Shown: piece by piece, positions 1 through 7,900 of the stretch
Layout: the number at the start of each line of letters is the position of its first letter
Numbering within the stretch: position 1 is the stretch's first letter
NCBI GenBank assembly: GCA_964600645.1
Contig: CAZRJL010000013.1
Span: 1-20,524 of the forward strand
DNA: 20,524 bases
Reading direction: 5' to 3'
Source: UBA12151 sp964600645
GTDB lineage: Bacteria; Patescibacteriota; Minisyncoccia; Moranbacterales; UBA9337
Notes under the pieces: model-generated
What the model was told of the DNA's origin: nothing
The model's database searches: none
What the model saw: only the letters and a program-made list of their open reading frames with translations
Made by a program: the position numbers and the translations under genes

Positions 1-682
1 AATTCTATTGGCAAGCTCGAAAAGAAAAACATACTTTTTCACATTCCTAATCGGATGGACGGTTTCCATTTTCTTAATGTCTCTGAGACCAAACTGGCTC
101 TATCTTGACATCCCGTCCAATCGAATTGCCAACTATTTTCTTTTTCCACTCATCATTATCTCCGCTTTTGCTGTTTTTTGGATTTTTTCATTTGCCAAAA
201 AATATATTAATGCAAAAATAATTTTGCCAGTTTTTATCCTGCTTTTTACATTCACCGCATATAGCGGCTTTTTTGACAATACCCAATCACTTTCCTCGGC
301 AAGCAATTCAACAGAAGCTCTGCAAACATTTTCCGCCTCCAAATATGTATCCGAAAAATCCTCGCCAAATGACAAAGTATTAAAAGATCATAACTATCTC
401 ACTGCCGATTCTTGGATAAAATTGTTTTTTATGCAAGACTATAACTACCCGCTTTCCCGCAGCTTTTTCAAAAGATATGAAGACCCTACCAAACCAAGGG
501 AAATGTGCACCCTTTGGATGATTTCCACCCCCAACACTGATAATGGACAAAAATGCTTTTCTGATTTGGGAATAAATTTTATCATATTAAATCCAAACTA
601 TGACAGCGCTCAATTTGAAAAAACCGAACAATTTTGGAAAGTATTTTCCGGAAAAGATGTCGGGGTTTATTATCGAAAATAA
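1..682 (+). CDS. C-terminal part of a multi-spanning membrane protein, GT-C glycosyltransferase-like (5' truncated)
   Basis: The reading frame is open to the window edge (codons ATT CTA TTG from base 2), so the TTG at 8 is probably not the start and the true N-terminus lies outside. About 227 residues are visible. The first ~95 residues hold about three hydrophobic membrane segments, with an Arg-Pro-Asn and a IPSNRIANYFLFPL stretch between two of them, a pattern common near the C-terminus of polytopic sugar-transfer or PMT/GT39-like proteins. A soluble, probably extracytoplasmic domain of about 125 residues follows and ends in a Tyr-rich tail with a TAA stop. It overlaps nothing and is followed 2 bp later by the next gene. 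Assignment to GT-C is inference from topology only; catalytic motifs, normally N-terminal, are not in the window. Confidence 0.6.
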   Translation, partial: ILLASSKRKTYFFTFLIGWTVSIFLMSLRPNWLYLDIPSNRIANYFLFPLIIISAFAVFWIFSFAKKYINAKIILPVFILLFTFTAYSGFFDNTQSLSSASNSTEALQTFSASKYVSEKSSPNDKVLKDHNYLTADSWIKLFFMQDYNYPLSRSFFKRYEDPTKPREMCTLWMISTPNTDNGQKCFSDLGINFIILNPNYDSAQFEKTEQFWKVFSGKDVGVYYRK

Positions 683-684
683 TT

Positions 685-1032
685 ATGCAAAATAAAATAA
701 TACTTTCAATCGTAATATTTTTCGCCGCCGGCTTTTTCTTTTTGGCGCAAAAGGAAAGCAATCAGCATTTGCAAAGCAACCAATGGTTTTTGTCTTTCGA
801 AAATCCAACCAAAGAAAATATTTCTTTTACGATTGACAATCAAGATAAAAAACAAAACTTCCACTGGGAATATTGGCGCGAAGGGGAAAAAATAACCGAA
901 GGTAATTTGGAGATTGAAAAAAATTCCAGCCAAAAAATCACTGTCGAACCGATCGAAATTCAAGAAAAACGAAAAAATATAATCAAGGTTTTGGCGGATG
1001 AAAAAGAAAAAGAGATTTATAAAATATATTAA
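685..1032 (+). CDS. Small membrane-anchored secreted protein of unknown function
   Basis: I place the start at ATG 685, 2 bp after the upstream stop, rather than at an in-frame codon at 634 inside the previous gene. The product is 115 residues. Residues 4-20 form a single hydrophobic segment (signal anchor or uncleaved signal peptide; no lipobox cysteine). The rest is a hydrophilic region with alternating hydrophobic residues (patterns such as FSFTI, WEYW, KITVEP), suggesting a small beta-sandwich of Ig-like type facing outside. It sits directly between the membrane protein and def. No family was recognised. Its tight spacing with the upstream gene suggests the two are cotranscribed and may act together at the cell surface. 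Confidence 0.6.
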   Translation: MQNKIILSIVIFFAAGFFFLAQKESNQHLQSNQWFLSFENPTKENISFTIDNQDKKQNFHWEYWREGEKITEGNLEIEKNSSQKITVEPIEIQEKRKNIIKVLADEKEKEIYKIY

Positions 1033-1037
1033 CATCT

Positions 1038-1469
1038 ATGAAAATACTACACGAACCAAATCCAGTTTTGCGGAAAAAAGCTGAAAAAATAAAAGATTAT
1101 TCGAATAAAGAAATCCAGGAACTTATTCCACAAATGATCAAAACAATGCGCGCCGCCAAAGGACTAGGACTGGCCGCTCCGCAAATAGGGAAATCCATCC
1201 GCCTCTGCATCATTGAAGAAAGCGGAATTCTTTATATTTTCATAAACCCTCAAATAAAATCAGCTTCTAAGGAAAAAATAATCACCGAAGAAGGATGTCT
1301 CAGTGTTCCCGGAAAATGGCTTCCTATTGAAAGAAATGCTGAAATAAAAGTTCGTTATTTGAATGAAAAAGGAGAAAAGTGTAAAATAAAAGCGCGCGGA
1401 CTTCTTGCGCGCGCCCTCCAACATGAAATCGACCACCTGGATGGAGTTCTAATTATTGATAAAAAATAA
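1038..1469 (+). CDS. def: Peptide deformylase
   Basis: Removes the formyl group from the N-terminal Met of nascent proteins at the ribosome exit. All three family motifs are present in this 143-residue protein: GLGLAAPQ (residues 42-49, motif 1), EGCLS (85-89, with metal ligand C87) and HEIDH (129-133, two His ligands and the catalytic Glu). The length is slightly short for the family because the C-terminal helix is trimmed to a few residues after motif 3 (ends VLIIDKK), which resembles minimal type 1B/2-like or CPR forms. The start ATG 1038 lies 5 bp after the preceding stop and lacks a Shine-Dalgarno. fmt follows after 2 bp, so the pair that formylates and deformylates Met is an operon. Confidence 0.95.
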   Translation: MKILHEPNPVLRKKAEKIKDYSNKEIQELIPQMIKTMRAAKGLGLAAPQIGKSIRLCIIEESGILYIFINPQIKSASKEKIITEEGCLSVPGKWLPIERNAEIKVRYLNEKGEKCKIKARGLLARALQHEIDHLDGVLIIDKK

Positions 1470-1471
1470 AA

Positions 1472-2437
1472 ATGAAACAAAAAAAACCAATTAAATTGAG
1501 GGCTGTTTTTATGGGAACGCCCTCCTTTGCCGAGAAAATATTATCGTCTTTGTTGGAAGAAAAATACAATATCCTTGCAGTTTTTACTCAACCGGACAAA
1601 AAATCAGGACGTAAAGGCGAATCCATATCCAGCCCCGTAAAAGTGTTGGCGGAAAAAAACAAAATACCCGTAATACAGCCGGAAAAATTCGACGAGCAAG
1701 CGATTTTGTCTTTGAAAGAATTGAAGCCAGACTTGATTATAGTTGCCGCTTATGGAAAAATTCTTCCAGAAAAGGCCTTGGAAATTCCCGGGTTCGGATC
1801 CATAAACGTGCATGCCTCCCTTTTACCGAAATTCCGCGGAGCATCCCCTATTCAAAACGCAATTTTGTCCGGAGAAAAAGAAACCGGAATAACCATTATG
1901 CTTATGGACAAAGGAATGGATACCGGAGATATTTTATTGCAAGAGAAAATTTCCATCGATCCGAATGATACAACTCCGGATTTGACGGAAAAACTAAAAA
2001 ATAAAGGCGCCGAAGCACTTTTGAAAGCCATTCCTCTATGGATTGAAAAGAAAATATCCTCAATCAAGCAAGATTCTTCCGAAGCCACTCTTTGCCAGCT
2101 CATTGAGCGTTCTGATGGAAAAATAATCTGGGATAATGAAGCGCAGGATATCTACAATCGCTATCGCGCATTCCATCCATGGCCGGGAATTTTTTCTTTT
2201 TGGGATGAAAATGGTCTGACAAAAAGAATAAAACTGCACAAAATTTCTCTGCAAAAAACAAATCCGCAAAGCCAGCACCAATTGGGAGAAGTTTTTCAAA
2301 TTGGAGAAGAAATCGGCGTGCAAACCGGCAGCGGAGTAATTATTCTAAGCCAAATCCAATTGGAAGGAAAAGATTCGGTATCAGCAAAAGATTTTTCCAA
2401 TGGACATTCCGATTTTATTGGCAGCATTCTGAAATAA
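1472..2437 (+). CDS. fmt: Methionyl-tRNA formyltransferase
   Basis: Transfers formyl from 10-formyl-THF to initiator Met-tRNA. The 321 residues match the usual family length. The N-terminal Rossmann-like hydrolase domain begins VFMGTPSFA (12-20). The active-site triad is visible as N112 and H114 in INVHASLLPKFRG and D150 in MDKGMDTGDILL, in the family-standard spacing. The C-terminal OB-fold domain (about residues 205-321) contains the usual FHPWPG element. Chosen start is ATG 1472, giving an N-terminal extension of about 8 residues before the conserved VFMGT; an internal TTG at residue 9 is a possible alternative. No Shine-Dalgarno is visible. It is 2 bp after def and 3 bp before the rhodanese-like gene. 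Confidence 0.96.
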   Translation: MKQKKPIKLRAVFMGTPSFAEKILSSLLEEKYNILAVFTQPDKKSGRKGESISSPVKVLAEKNKIPVIQPEKFDEQAILSLKELKPDLIIVAAYGKILPEKALEIPGFGSINVHASLLPKFRGASPIQNAILSGEKETGITIMLMDKGMDTGDILLQEKISIDPNDTTPDLTEKLKNKGAEALLKAIPLWIEKKISSIKQDSSEATLCQLIERSDGKIIWDNEAQDIYNRYRAFHPWPGIFSFWDENGLTKRIKLHKISLQKTNPQSQHQLGEVFQIGEEIGVQTGSGVIILSQIQLEGKDSVSAKDFSNGHSDFIGSILK

Positions 2438-2440
2438 AAA

Positions 2441-3292
2441 ATGATGCAAAAAAACAAAAAAGAGAATTATATCGTTCTTGCCGGAATCGTTCTGATTGGA
2501 ATAGTCTTTCTTATTACATTCATCCGTCCGGAAAATGAAGAAAAAAACGCGAATAATTTTCCAACAGAAATTCCTGTTGATTATTCAATTATCTACCCCA
2601 ATAAATTAAGCGAAAAAATCAAACAGAAAGCAAACATTCAAATTCTTGATTTGCGCAACGAAGCGGACTTTGAAAGCGAACATATCTCGAATTCGATAAA
2701 CATTCCCGCTAAAGATCTTCAAAAACGAGGCGACATTTTGGATTCCAAAAAGGAAACAATCATAATTGCCTATCCCGAAAGTAAAAAAAATATTTCCGAC
2801 TCCGTAGAGCTACTTGAGAGAAATGGGTTTTCGAATATCTCAGTTCTGTATAATGGAATTGACGGATGGACGGAAAACTTTTTCTCCACAATTTCCGCAG
2901 GAGATCCGAGTTCCATCTCCGATCAATCGAAAGTTATCTACATATCCCCGGCGGAATTCCAAGCCGCATTAAACAAAAATGCTTCGCTTTTTATTCTGGA
3001 CGTTCGCGATTCATCCCTTTTTAACACCGAAAACGTCCACAATTCTATAAATATTCCCGTCTCGGAATTAGAAAAACGAGAAGGAGAAATCCCAAAATTC
3101 AAAGAAATTGTCGTCTATGGACAAGACGCGATTGAAAGTTTTCAAGCAGGATCAAAACTGTTTGATTTAGGCATACTCACGGCAAAAACACTTGACGGAG
3201 GTTTTGATACATGGAAAGAATTTGTTTCAAATAAAACAGCAACAGAAGTAACAACCCCTACTGAATCAAATCAAAATCAGTCCGCCAAATAG
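2441..3292 (+). CDS. Membrane-anchored tandem rhodanese-domain protein lacking active-site cysteines
   Basis: The 283 residues start with a cytoplasmic MMQKNKKEN, one membrane segment (about 10-28), then two rhodanese-like domains outside (about 54-146 and 165-262), each with the family signature of LDLRNEADFESEHI (69-82) or LDVRDSSLFN (186-195) followed by NSINIP, and a DGW/GGFDTW ending. The active-site loop that normally carries YCxxGxRS reads AYPESKKN (110-117) in domain 1 and VYGQDAIES (225-233) in domain 2, so the catalytic Cys is missing in both. The whole protein contains no cysteine. Sulfurtransferase activity is therefore unlikely; a binding or scaffold role at the cell surface is an inference. 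ATG 2441 and ATG 2444 are both possible starts. It ends the def-fmt operon and is followed by a terminator. Confidence 0.85.
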   Translation: MMQKNKKENYIVLAGIVLIGIVFLITFIRPENEEKNANNFPTEIPVDYSIIYPNKLSEKIKQKANIQILDLRNEADFESEHISNSINIPAKDLQKRGDILDSKKETIIIAYPESKKNISDSVELLERNGFSNISVLYNGIDGWTENFFSTISAGDPSSISDQSKVIYISPAEFQAALNKNASLFILDVRDSSLFNTENVHNSINIPVSELEKREGEIPKFKEIVVYGQDAIESFQAGSKLFDLGILTAKTLDGGFDTWKEFVSNKTATEVTTPTESNQNQSAK

Positions 3293-3331
3293 ATCTTGAG
3301 ATAAAATTACACACTGCACAATCAATCCGAC

Positions 3332-3364
3332 AAAAAACGCCCGCGAAATACCGGAGCGTTTTTT
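3332..3364 (+). terminator. Rho-independent terminator after the def-fmt-rhodanese operon
   Basis: Arms AAAAAACGC (3332-3340) and GCGTTTTTT (3356-3364) are perfect complements (9 bp); an inner CCG/CGG pair extends the stem past a single bulged A. The 3' arm ends in T6. It lies 39 bp after the rhodanese stop and 30 bp before the csoR promoter, so it separates the two transcription units. Confidence 0.8.
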
Positions 3365-3393
3365 GACCCGATAAACCGTGCGCTTGAAAAAAT

Positions 3394-3422
3394 TTGACAA
3401 ATAAAAATATCTGCTTTATTAT
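3394..3422 (+). promoter_or_regulatory. Sigma70-type promoter of the csoR-RND operon
   Basis: TTGACA (3394-3399), 17 bp spacer, TATTAT (3417-3422). This is a perfect -35 and a 5/6 -10. The 5' untranslated region would be roughly 40 nt. The operator palindrome starts 2 bp after the -10 and so overlaps the expected transcription start. Confidence 0.85.
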
Positions 3423-3423
3423 A

Positions 3424-3442
3424 CCTATACCCTAGGTATAGG
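3424..3442 (+). promoter_or_regulatory. Palindromic CsoR/RcnR-type operator
   Basis: CCTATACC-CTA-GGTATAGG is a perfect 8-bp inverted repeat around a 3-bp centre. The TACC...GGTA core is the established pattern for CsoR-family operators (A/T flank, C-rich then G-rich arms). It sits just downstream of the -10 and 26 bp upstream of the csoR-like start codon, the expected place for autorepression. Confidence 0.8.
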
Positions 3443-3468
3443 ATTTTAATTAATTAAGTAATATCACT

Positions 3469-3756
3469 ATGAAAAAATCAACTGGCAACCAAGAGCGTAT
3501 TCTCATCGCTCTCAAAAAAGCTCGCACTTCGCTGGAAAAAATAATTCCGATGGTCGAGCAAGAAAAAAATTGTTTTTCCATTATCCAACAAAATCTGGCA
3601 ATTATCGGCCTACTGAAAAACACCAATCTTCTAATGTTGGAAAGCTATATGCACCAGCATATTAATGGCACCAATAAAAATAAGATATCCCGCCGCGACC
3701 TCGAAACGATGCAAGCGGAAATCCTGAAAATCGTCCGCACCGCGCAGAACAAATAA
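3469..3756 (+). CDS. CsoR/RcnR/FrmR-family (DUF156) transcriptional repressor
   Basis: This 95-residue all-helical protein matches the family in length and layout: a helix 1 with RILIALKKARTSLEKI, a conserved C35 in QEKNCFSIIQQ at the start of helix 2, and LESYMHQH (57-64) at the C-terminal end of helix 2. Family members repress transcription of efflux genes until metal, formaldehyde or sulfane sulfur binds. In copper CsoR the sensor residues are Cys-His-Cys, in RcnR His-Cys-His-His. Here the aligned positions read C35, Y60 and H64, with an extra H62, so the effector cannot be named. It is first in an operon with a membrane-fusion protein and an RND pump and is preceded by its probable operator. 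The start ATG 3469 has no Shine-Dalgarno. Confidence 0.88.
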   Translation: MKKSTGNQERILIALKKARTSLEKIIPMVEQEKNCFSIIQQNLAIIGLLKNTNLLMLESYMHQHINGTNKNKISRRDLETMQAEILKIVRTAQNK

Positions 3757-3780
3757 CCTAATTTATATTTTAAAAAAAAT

Positions 3781-4926
3781 ATGCTTAAAAAGAAGTCCTT
3801 CTTTGCGTTTATCGCGATCGCCGGCATCGGTGGTGCTTTTTTGTTTTTCCATAACGCCTTCCCTAAAACCATAGCGGGAAATAGTGCTCCCGCTAAAAAA
3901 GTGGTTGCATCCCCTATCGCGCTTTCCAAATTTTCACCAGAAAACCCTTACTGCGCTTTCGCGGTCGGCGAAAAACGGACCGAAATCGCCCTAGAAATAA
4001 ACGGCGTAATCCAACAACTTTTCAAAAATGAAGGAGATTTCGTCCACGTCGGCGAAACACTAGCCGTCATCGACGACTCGACGATTGACGCAAGCGCGCG
4101 CGGTTTGGCACAAGTTTCAAACGACGCGAAAAAATTCGTCGCCGATACCGAAAAACTCTACAACCAGAAAGTCGACGAAGCCAAGGCCGCGCTGAAAAAA
4201 ACCAAGAAGGATTTTGACGACGGCAACTCCACCGAAAAAGACGTGGACCTAGCCGAAGAATCGGTCAAAAGCACCAAACGCGCCCGCGATCTGCAAATTT
4301 CCGCCGCCCGCGTCCAAGTTTCCGAAATCGAAAACCAACAATCAATCGCCGATAGTTACGCGCAAAAGCGGACTATCCGCGCGCCTTTCTCCGGCACGAT
4401 CACCCGCCGCCACGCGACGATCGGGACATTTGTCATCGCCGGAACCCCGCTCTATTCCCTTTCCGCTCCCGGCACGGCTGAAATAGAAATTTCCGCACCG
4501 AAAAATGTCGTCGAGAGGTTGTCCGTCGGCCAAGAAATAAATCTTATCAAAGAAAGTTCTGCTTCCGCGACCGGATTCGTCTACGCCAAAAACTCTTTCA
4601 CTAACCTCGCAAACCAAAACGGTATTGTCCGATTGCGCGCCAAAGACAACACGCCCAATTCCATTTCAATCGGAGACTATATCTGCGCCCAACTGCCATT
4701 GGAGAATTCCAAAGAAACACTTATTGTTCCGGAAAATGCCATTTTGCATGAATTTGGAGATTCTTTCGTTTTCATCATCCAAAATGATATCGCCCGCAAG
4801 AAAAAAGTTGCAGTCGGCAAAACCAACGCTGGACAGGTGGAAATCGCTTCCGGATTGGAGCCAGGATATATCGTCATTATGGAAGGAATCCATGAAATCC
4901 ACGCGGGCGACGTGGTAATTTATTAA
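3781..4926 (+). CDS. RND-type membrane-fusion (HlyD/AcrA-like) adaptor protein
   Basis: The 381-residue protein has an N-terminal membrane anchor (about 6-24), a first half of the lipoyl/barrel-sandwich domain (EINGVIQQLFKNEGDFVHVGETLAVID, roughly 72-98; key residues G75, G85, G91), a long charged alpha-helical hairpin (about 100-195, coiled coil), the second lipoyl half (TIRAPFSGTITRR, 198-210, through about 228), then beta-barrel and membrane-proximal domains ending in GLEPGYIVIMEGIHEIHAGDVV. It would link the RND pump to whatever lies outside the membrane. No lipobox. It follows csoR by 24 bp and precedes the pump by 12 bp. Codons are richer in C at third positions than in def/fmt, which hints at different ancestry. 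Confidence 0.9.
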   Translation: MLKKKSFFAFIAIAGIGGAFLFFHNAFPKTIAGNSAPAKKVVASPIALSKFSPENPYCAFAVGEKRTEIALEINGVIQQLFKNEGDFVHVGETLAVIDDSTIDASARGLAQVSNDAKKFVADTEKLYNQKVDEAKAALKKTKKDFDDGNSTEKDVDLAEESVKSTKRARDLQISAARVQVSEIENQQSIADSYAQKRTIRAPFSGTITRRHATIGTFVIAGTPLYSLSAPGTAEIEISAPKNVVERLSVGQEINLIKESSASATGFVYAKNSFTNLANQNGIVRLRAKDNTPNSISIGDYICAQLPLENSKETLIVPENAILHEFGDSFVFIIQNDIARKKKVAVGKTNAGQVEIASGLEPGYIVIMEGIHEIHAGDVVIY

Positions 4927-4938
4927 TTTTTCCAATAT

Positions 4939-7900
4939 ATGAACAACAAAAAGAACGCTCTTGGTATCTCGGGAAAAATCACGCGTCTTTTTCTCAATAA
5001 TCGGGAATTGAGTATCCTCTCCATACTCATCATCACCGCTTGGGGTATCATAAGTTTCGTATTGATGCCCAAGCAATACAATCCGGAAATCGTCGCGCCG
5101 GCTTTTGTCGTTTCGACTGACTTTCCCAATGCCACCAGCCGGGAAGTTTTCGAACTGGTTACCCGTAAAATGGAAGATGTACTCAAAGAAATCCCGGAAG
5201 TGGATGAAATATCATCTCAATCATTTTCCGGTGGCAAAAGCGTCGTTGTCGTTAAATTTTATGTCGGCGCCGATTTGGAAAAAGCCAAAACCACCCTCAA
5301 CCAAAAATTACGGGATAATATCCAATTGAAACCTTCTGGCGCTTCCGAGCCAGTCGTCCAAACGATGGATCCGGAAGACGTGCCGATTATTTCTATCGGT
5401 CTTTTTTCGGATGAATTTTCCGAACAGGCTTTGCGCAAGGCAGCAATCGGAATATCAGACAATCTCAAACAAGTTCCCGGCACTTCCAAAATCGAAATCA
5501 AAGGCGGCCGTGTCAATAACCTCAATATATCTTTAGACGCCGGAAAACTTGCCGCACTTGGAATTTCCCCTTTTGAAATCGTCCAAACCATCCAATCAAG
5601 CAACGGAAATTATGGCGTACATACGCTTAAAAACGACAATTATAATTCCATCCTGACCGTCGATGGCAATATCAGTGACGCAGAAGAATTGAAAAACATC
5701 ATCATCCGCTCGCAAAACTCTTCCGTTATTCGCCTGTCCGATGTCGCCACTGTCGATTACGGACCAGGTGAAATCACCGACTATATCCGCTTACGGAAAA
5801 AGGACGATACCGACTCCGCCCGGCCAGTGGTATATATTGCTATTTCCAAATTGAAAGGCGTCAACGCCACCACAGTCACCAATACAGTCATCGCCAAACT
5901 AGATGAAATTAAAAATTCTTCCCTCCCAAAAGAAATCAAAACTGAAATCCTTCATAACGAAGGCGCGACCGCCAGTGAAGAAATCACCAAGCTATCGATT
6001 GAACTTGCCAAATCAATCGCCATCGTCGGCGCGGTTCTTCTTTTAATATTAGGATTGCGGAGCGCGCTTATTGTTTCTTTAGTCATCCCGCTAATCCTTT
6101 TTGCCGTTTTCTCCATTGGCAACCTTTTCGGTGAAACAATTAATCGCATTACTCTTTTCGCACTCATTCTCTCCCTCGGACTCTTGGTGGATGACGCAAT
6201 CGTGGTCGTGGAAAATATCAACCGCTATTTCCGGATGAAACTCGGACTCAGTAAGACAGAAACTGTGGTCCGCGCCGTAGACGAAGTTGGCTCGGCACTT
6301 TTTATGTCCACTCTCACGATGATTCTGGCCTTTGTCCCAATGGCATTTGTTACCGGGATGATGGGACCGTATATCGGACCAATTCCTTTTTTCGTGCCGG
6401 TAGCGCTGGCGGCCTCATTACTTTTCGCCGTCACTCTCAATCCTTTTTTCGCCCACCTCTTACACAAAGAGAACGTCCAGGGGGGGGAAACTAATTTCAT
6501 TAACCACGCAATCAAAAAAATCGAAACGGTCTATGCCAAGACTATCCGCGCCTTACTTGACCAATCGAAAACTCGGAATATATTTCTCGCCAGTACCGCC
6601 CTCGCCATCATCCTATCGCTTTCATTGCCACTGGCCAAAATCGTGAAATTCCGGATGCTTCCCAAGGCCGACAAGGAGCAGTTTTATCTTTATCTCGATC
6701 TGCCGGACGGAACTAATATCGAAAAAACGAACCAACTTTCCGCCGAGCTGGAAAAAAATATCCTCGCCCGGGAAGATATCGAAAGCGTGGAAAGTTTCGT
6801 CGGACAATCCCAAATCGTCGACTTCAATGGACTCTTCAAAGGCAGTTCACAGCGCGCGCAGCAAAACCAAGCGACGCTGAAAATAAATCTGACCCACCCA
6901 GAAGAAAGGGATGCAACCAGCGAAGAAATCGCTTCCGGCGTCAGGGATGTTTCCCGGGAATTTTCCGGGGCGCATCCGGACGCCAACATTAAAATCGTCG
7001 AGGATCCGCCGGGACCACCGGTCTTGGCGACGCTTTTTCTCAAAGTCCAAGGGGAAGATACTGAAAAGATAACCGCCATCGCCCGCGACATCAAAAAAAC
7101 CGTTGCCGGAATCGATGGTGTTGTCGATCTGGACACTTCTATTCCGGAACAAAATTCCAACAAATCCTACCGTGTCAACATCGAAAAATCCCAGCAACTC
7201 GGCATCACGCCAAACACAGTCAACCAGGTGCTTTTCCTCGGACTGCGCGGCTTGCCAGTTAGCACATACCATCACCGTGACAACACGCTCAACCGAGCAA
7301 ACGACCAAGAACAAATCATCATACGCTTGGACGGGAAAGACCGAAAATTCACGGAAAACCTCAACCGCTTAACTATCCAGAGTGCCGACGGAACACCCAT
7401 TCCTCTTCCCGAACTTCTCATCAAAACTGAGATAGAAAAAGATGGAATGATTTATACTGACGAACGCCGGAAAACTGTTTCAATTTCCGCCGAGATGGAA
7501 GATCGGAGTGTGGTTTATGCCGTATTTGATATTTTTCCAAAATTACTGGATTACGAATTGCCAGACACCAAAGAAACAAAAACTTCATGGACTCCGCTGG
7601 GAGTAGCCTATACCGACACGGAAACCGGCGAACAATACTCCATTATGATCGACGGAGAATGGAAGCTCACATTGGAAGTTTTCCGCGACCTGGGCATCGT
7701 GATGGCACTTGTGATGTTTCTTATCTATTTTGTCGTCGCCGCCCAAACCGAATCATTAGTCATCCCGCTCCTGATTATGGGTAGCATCCCGCTTTCGCTC
7801 ATCGGAGTTTTGCCGGGCTTTGCCATCTTAGGATTTGTCAAGGGAACATACTTTAATGCTACTTCAATGATCGGCGTCATCGCCCTGTCAGGACTGGCAG

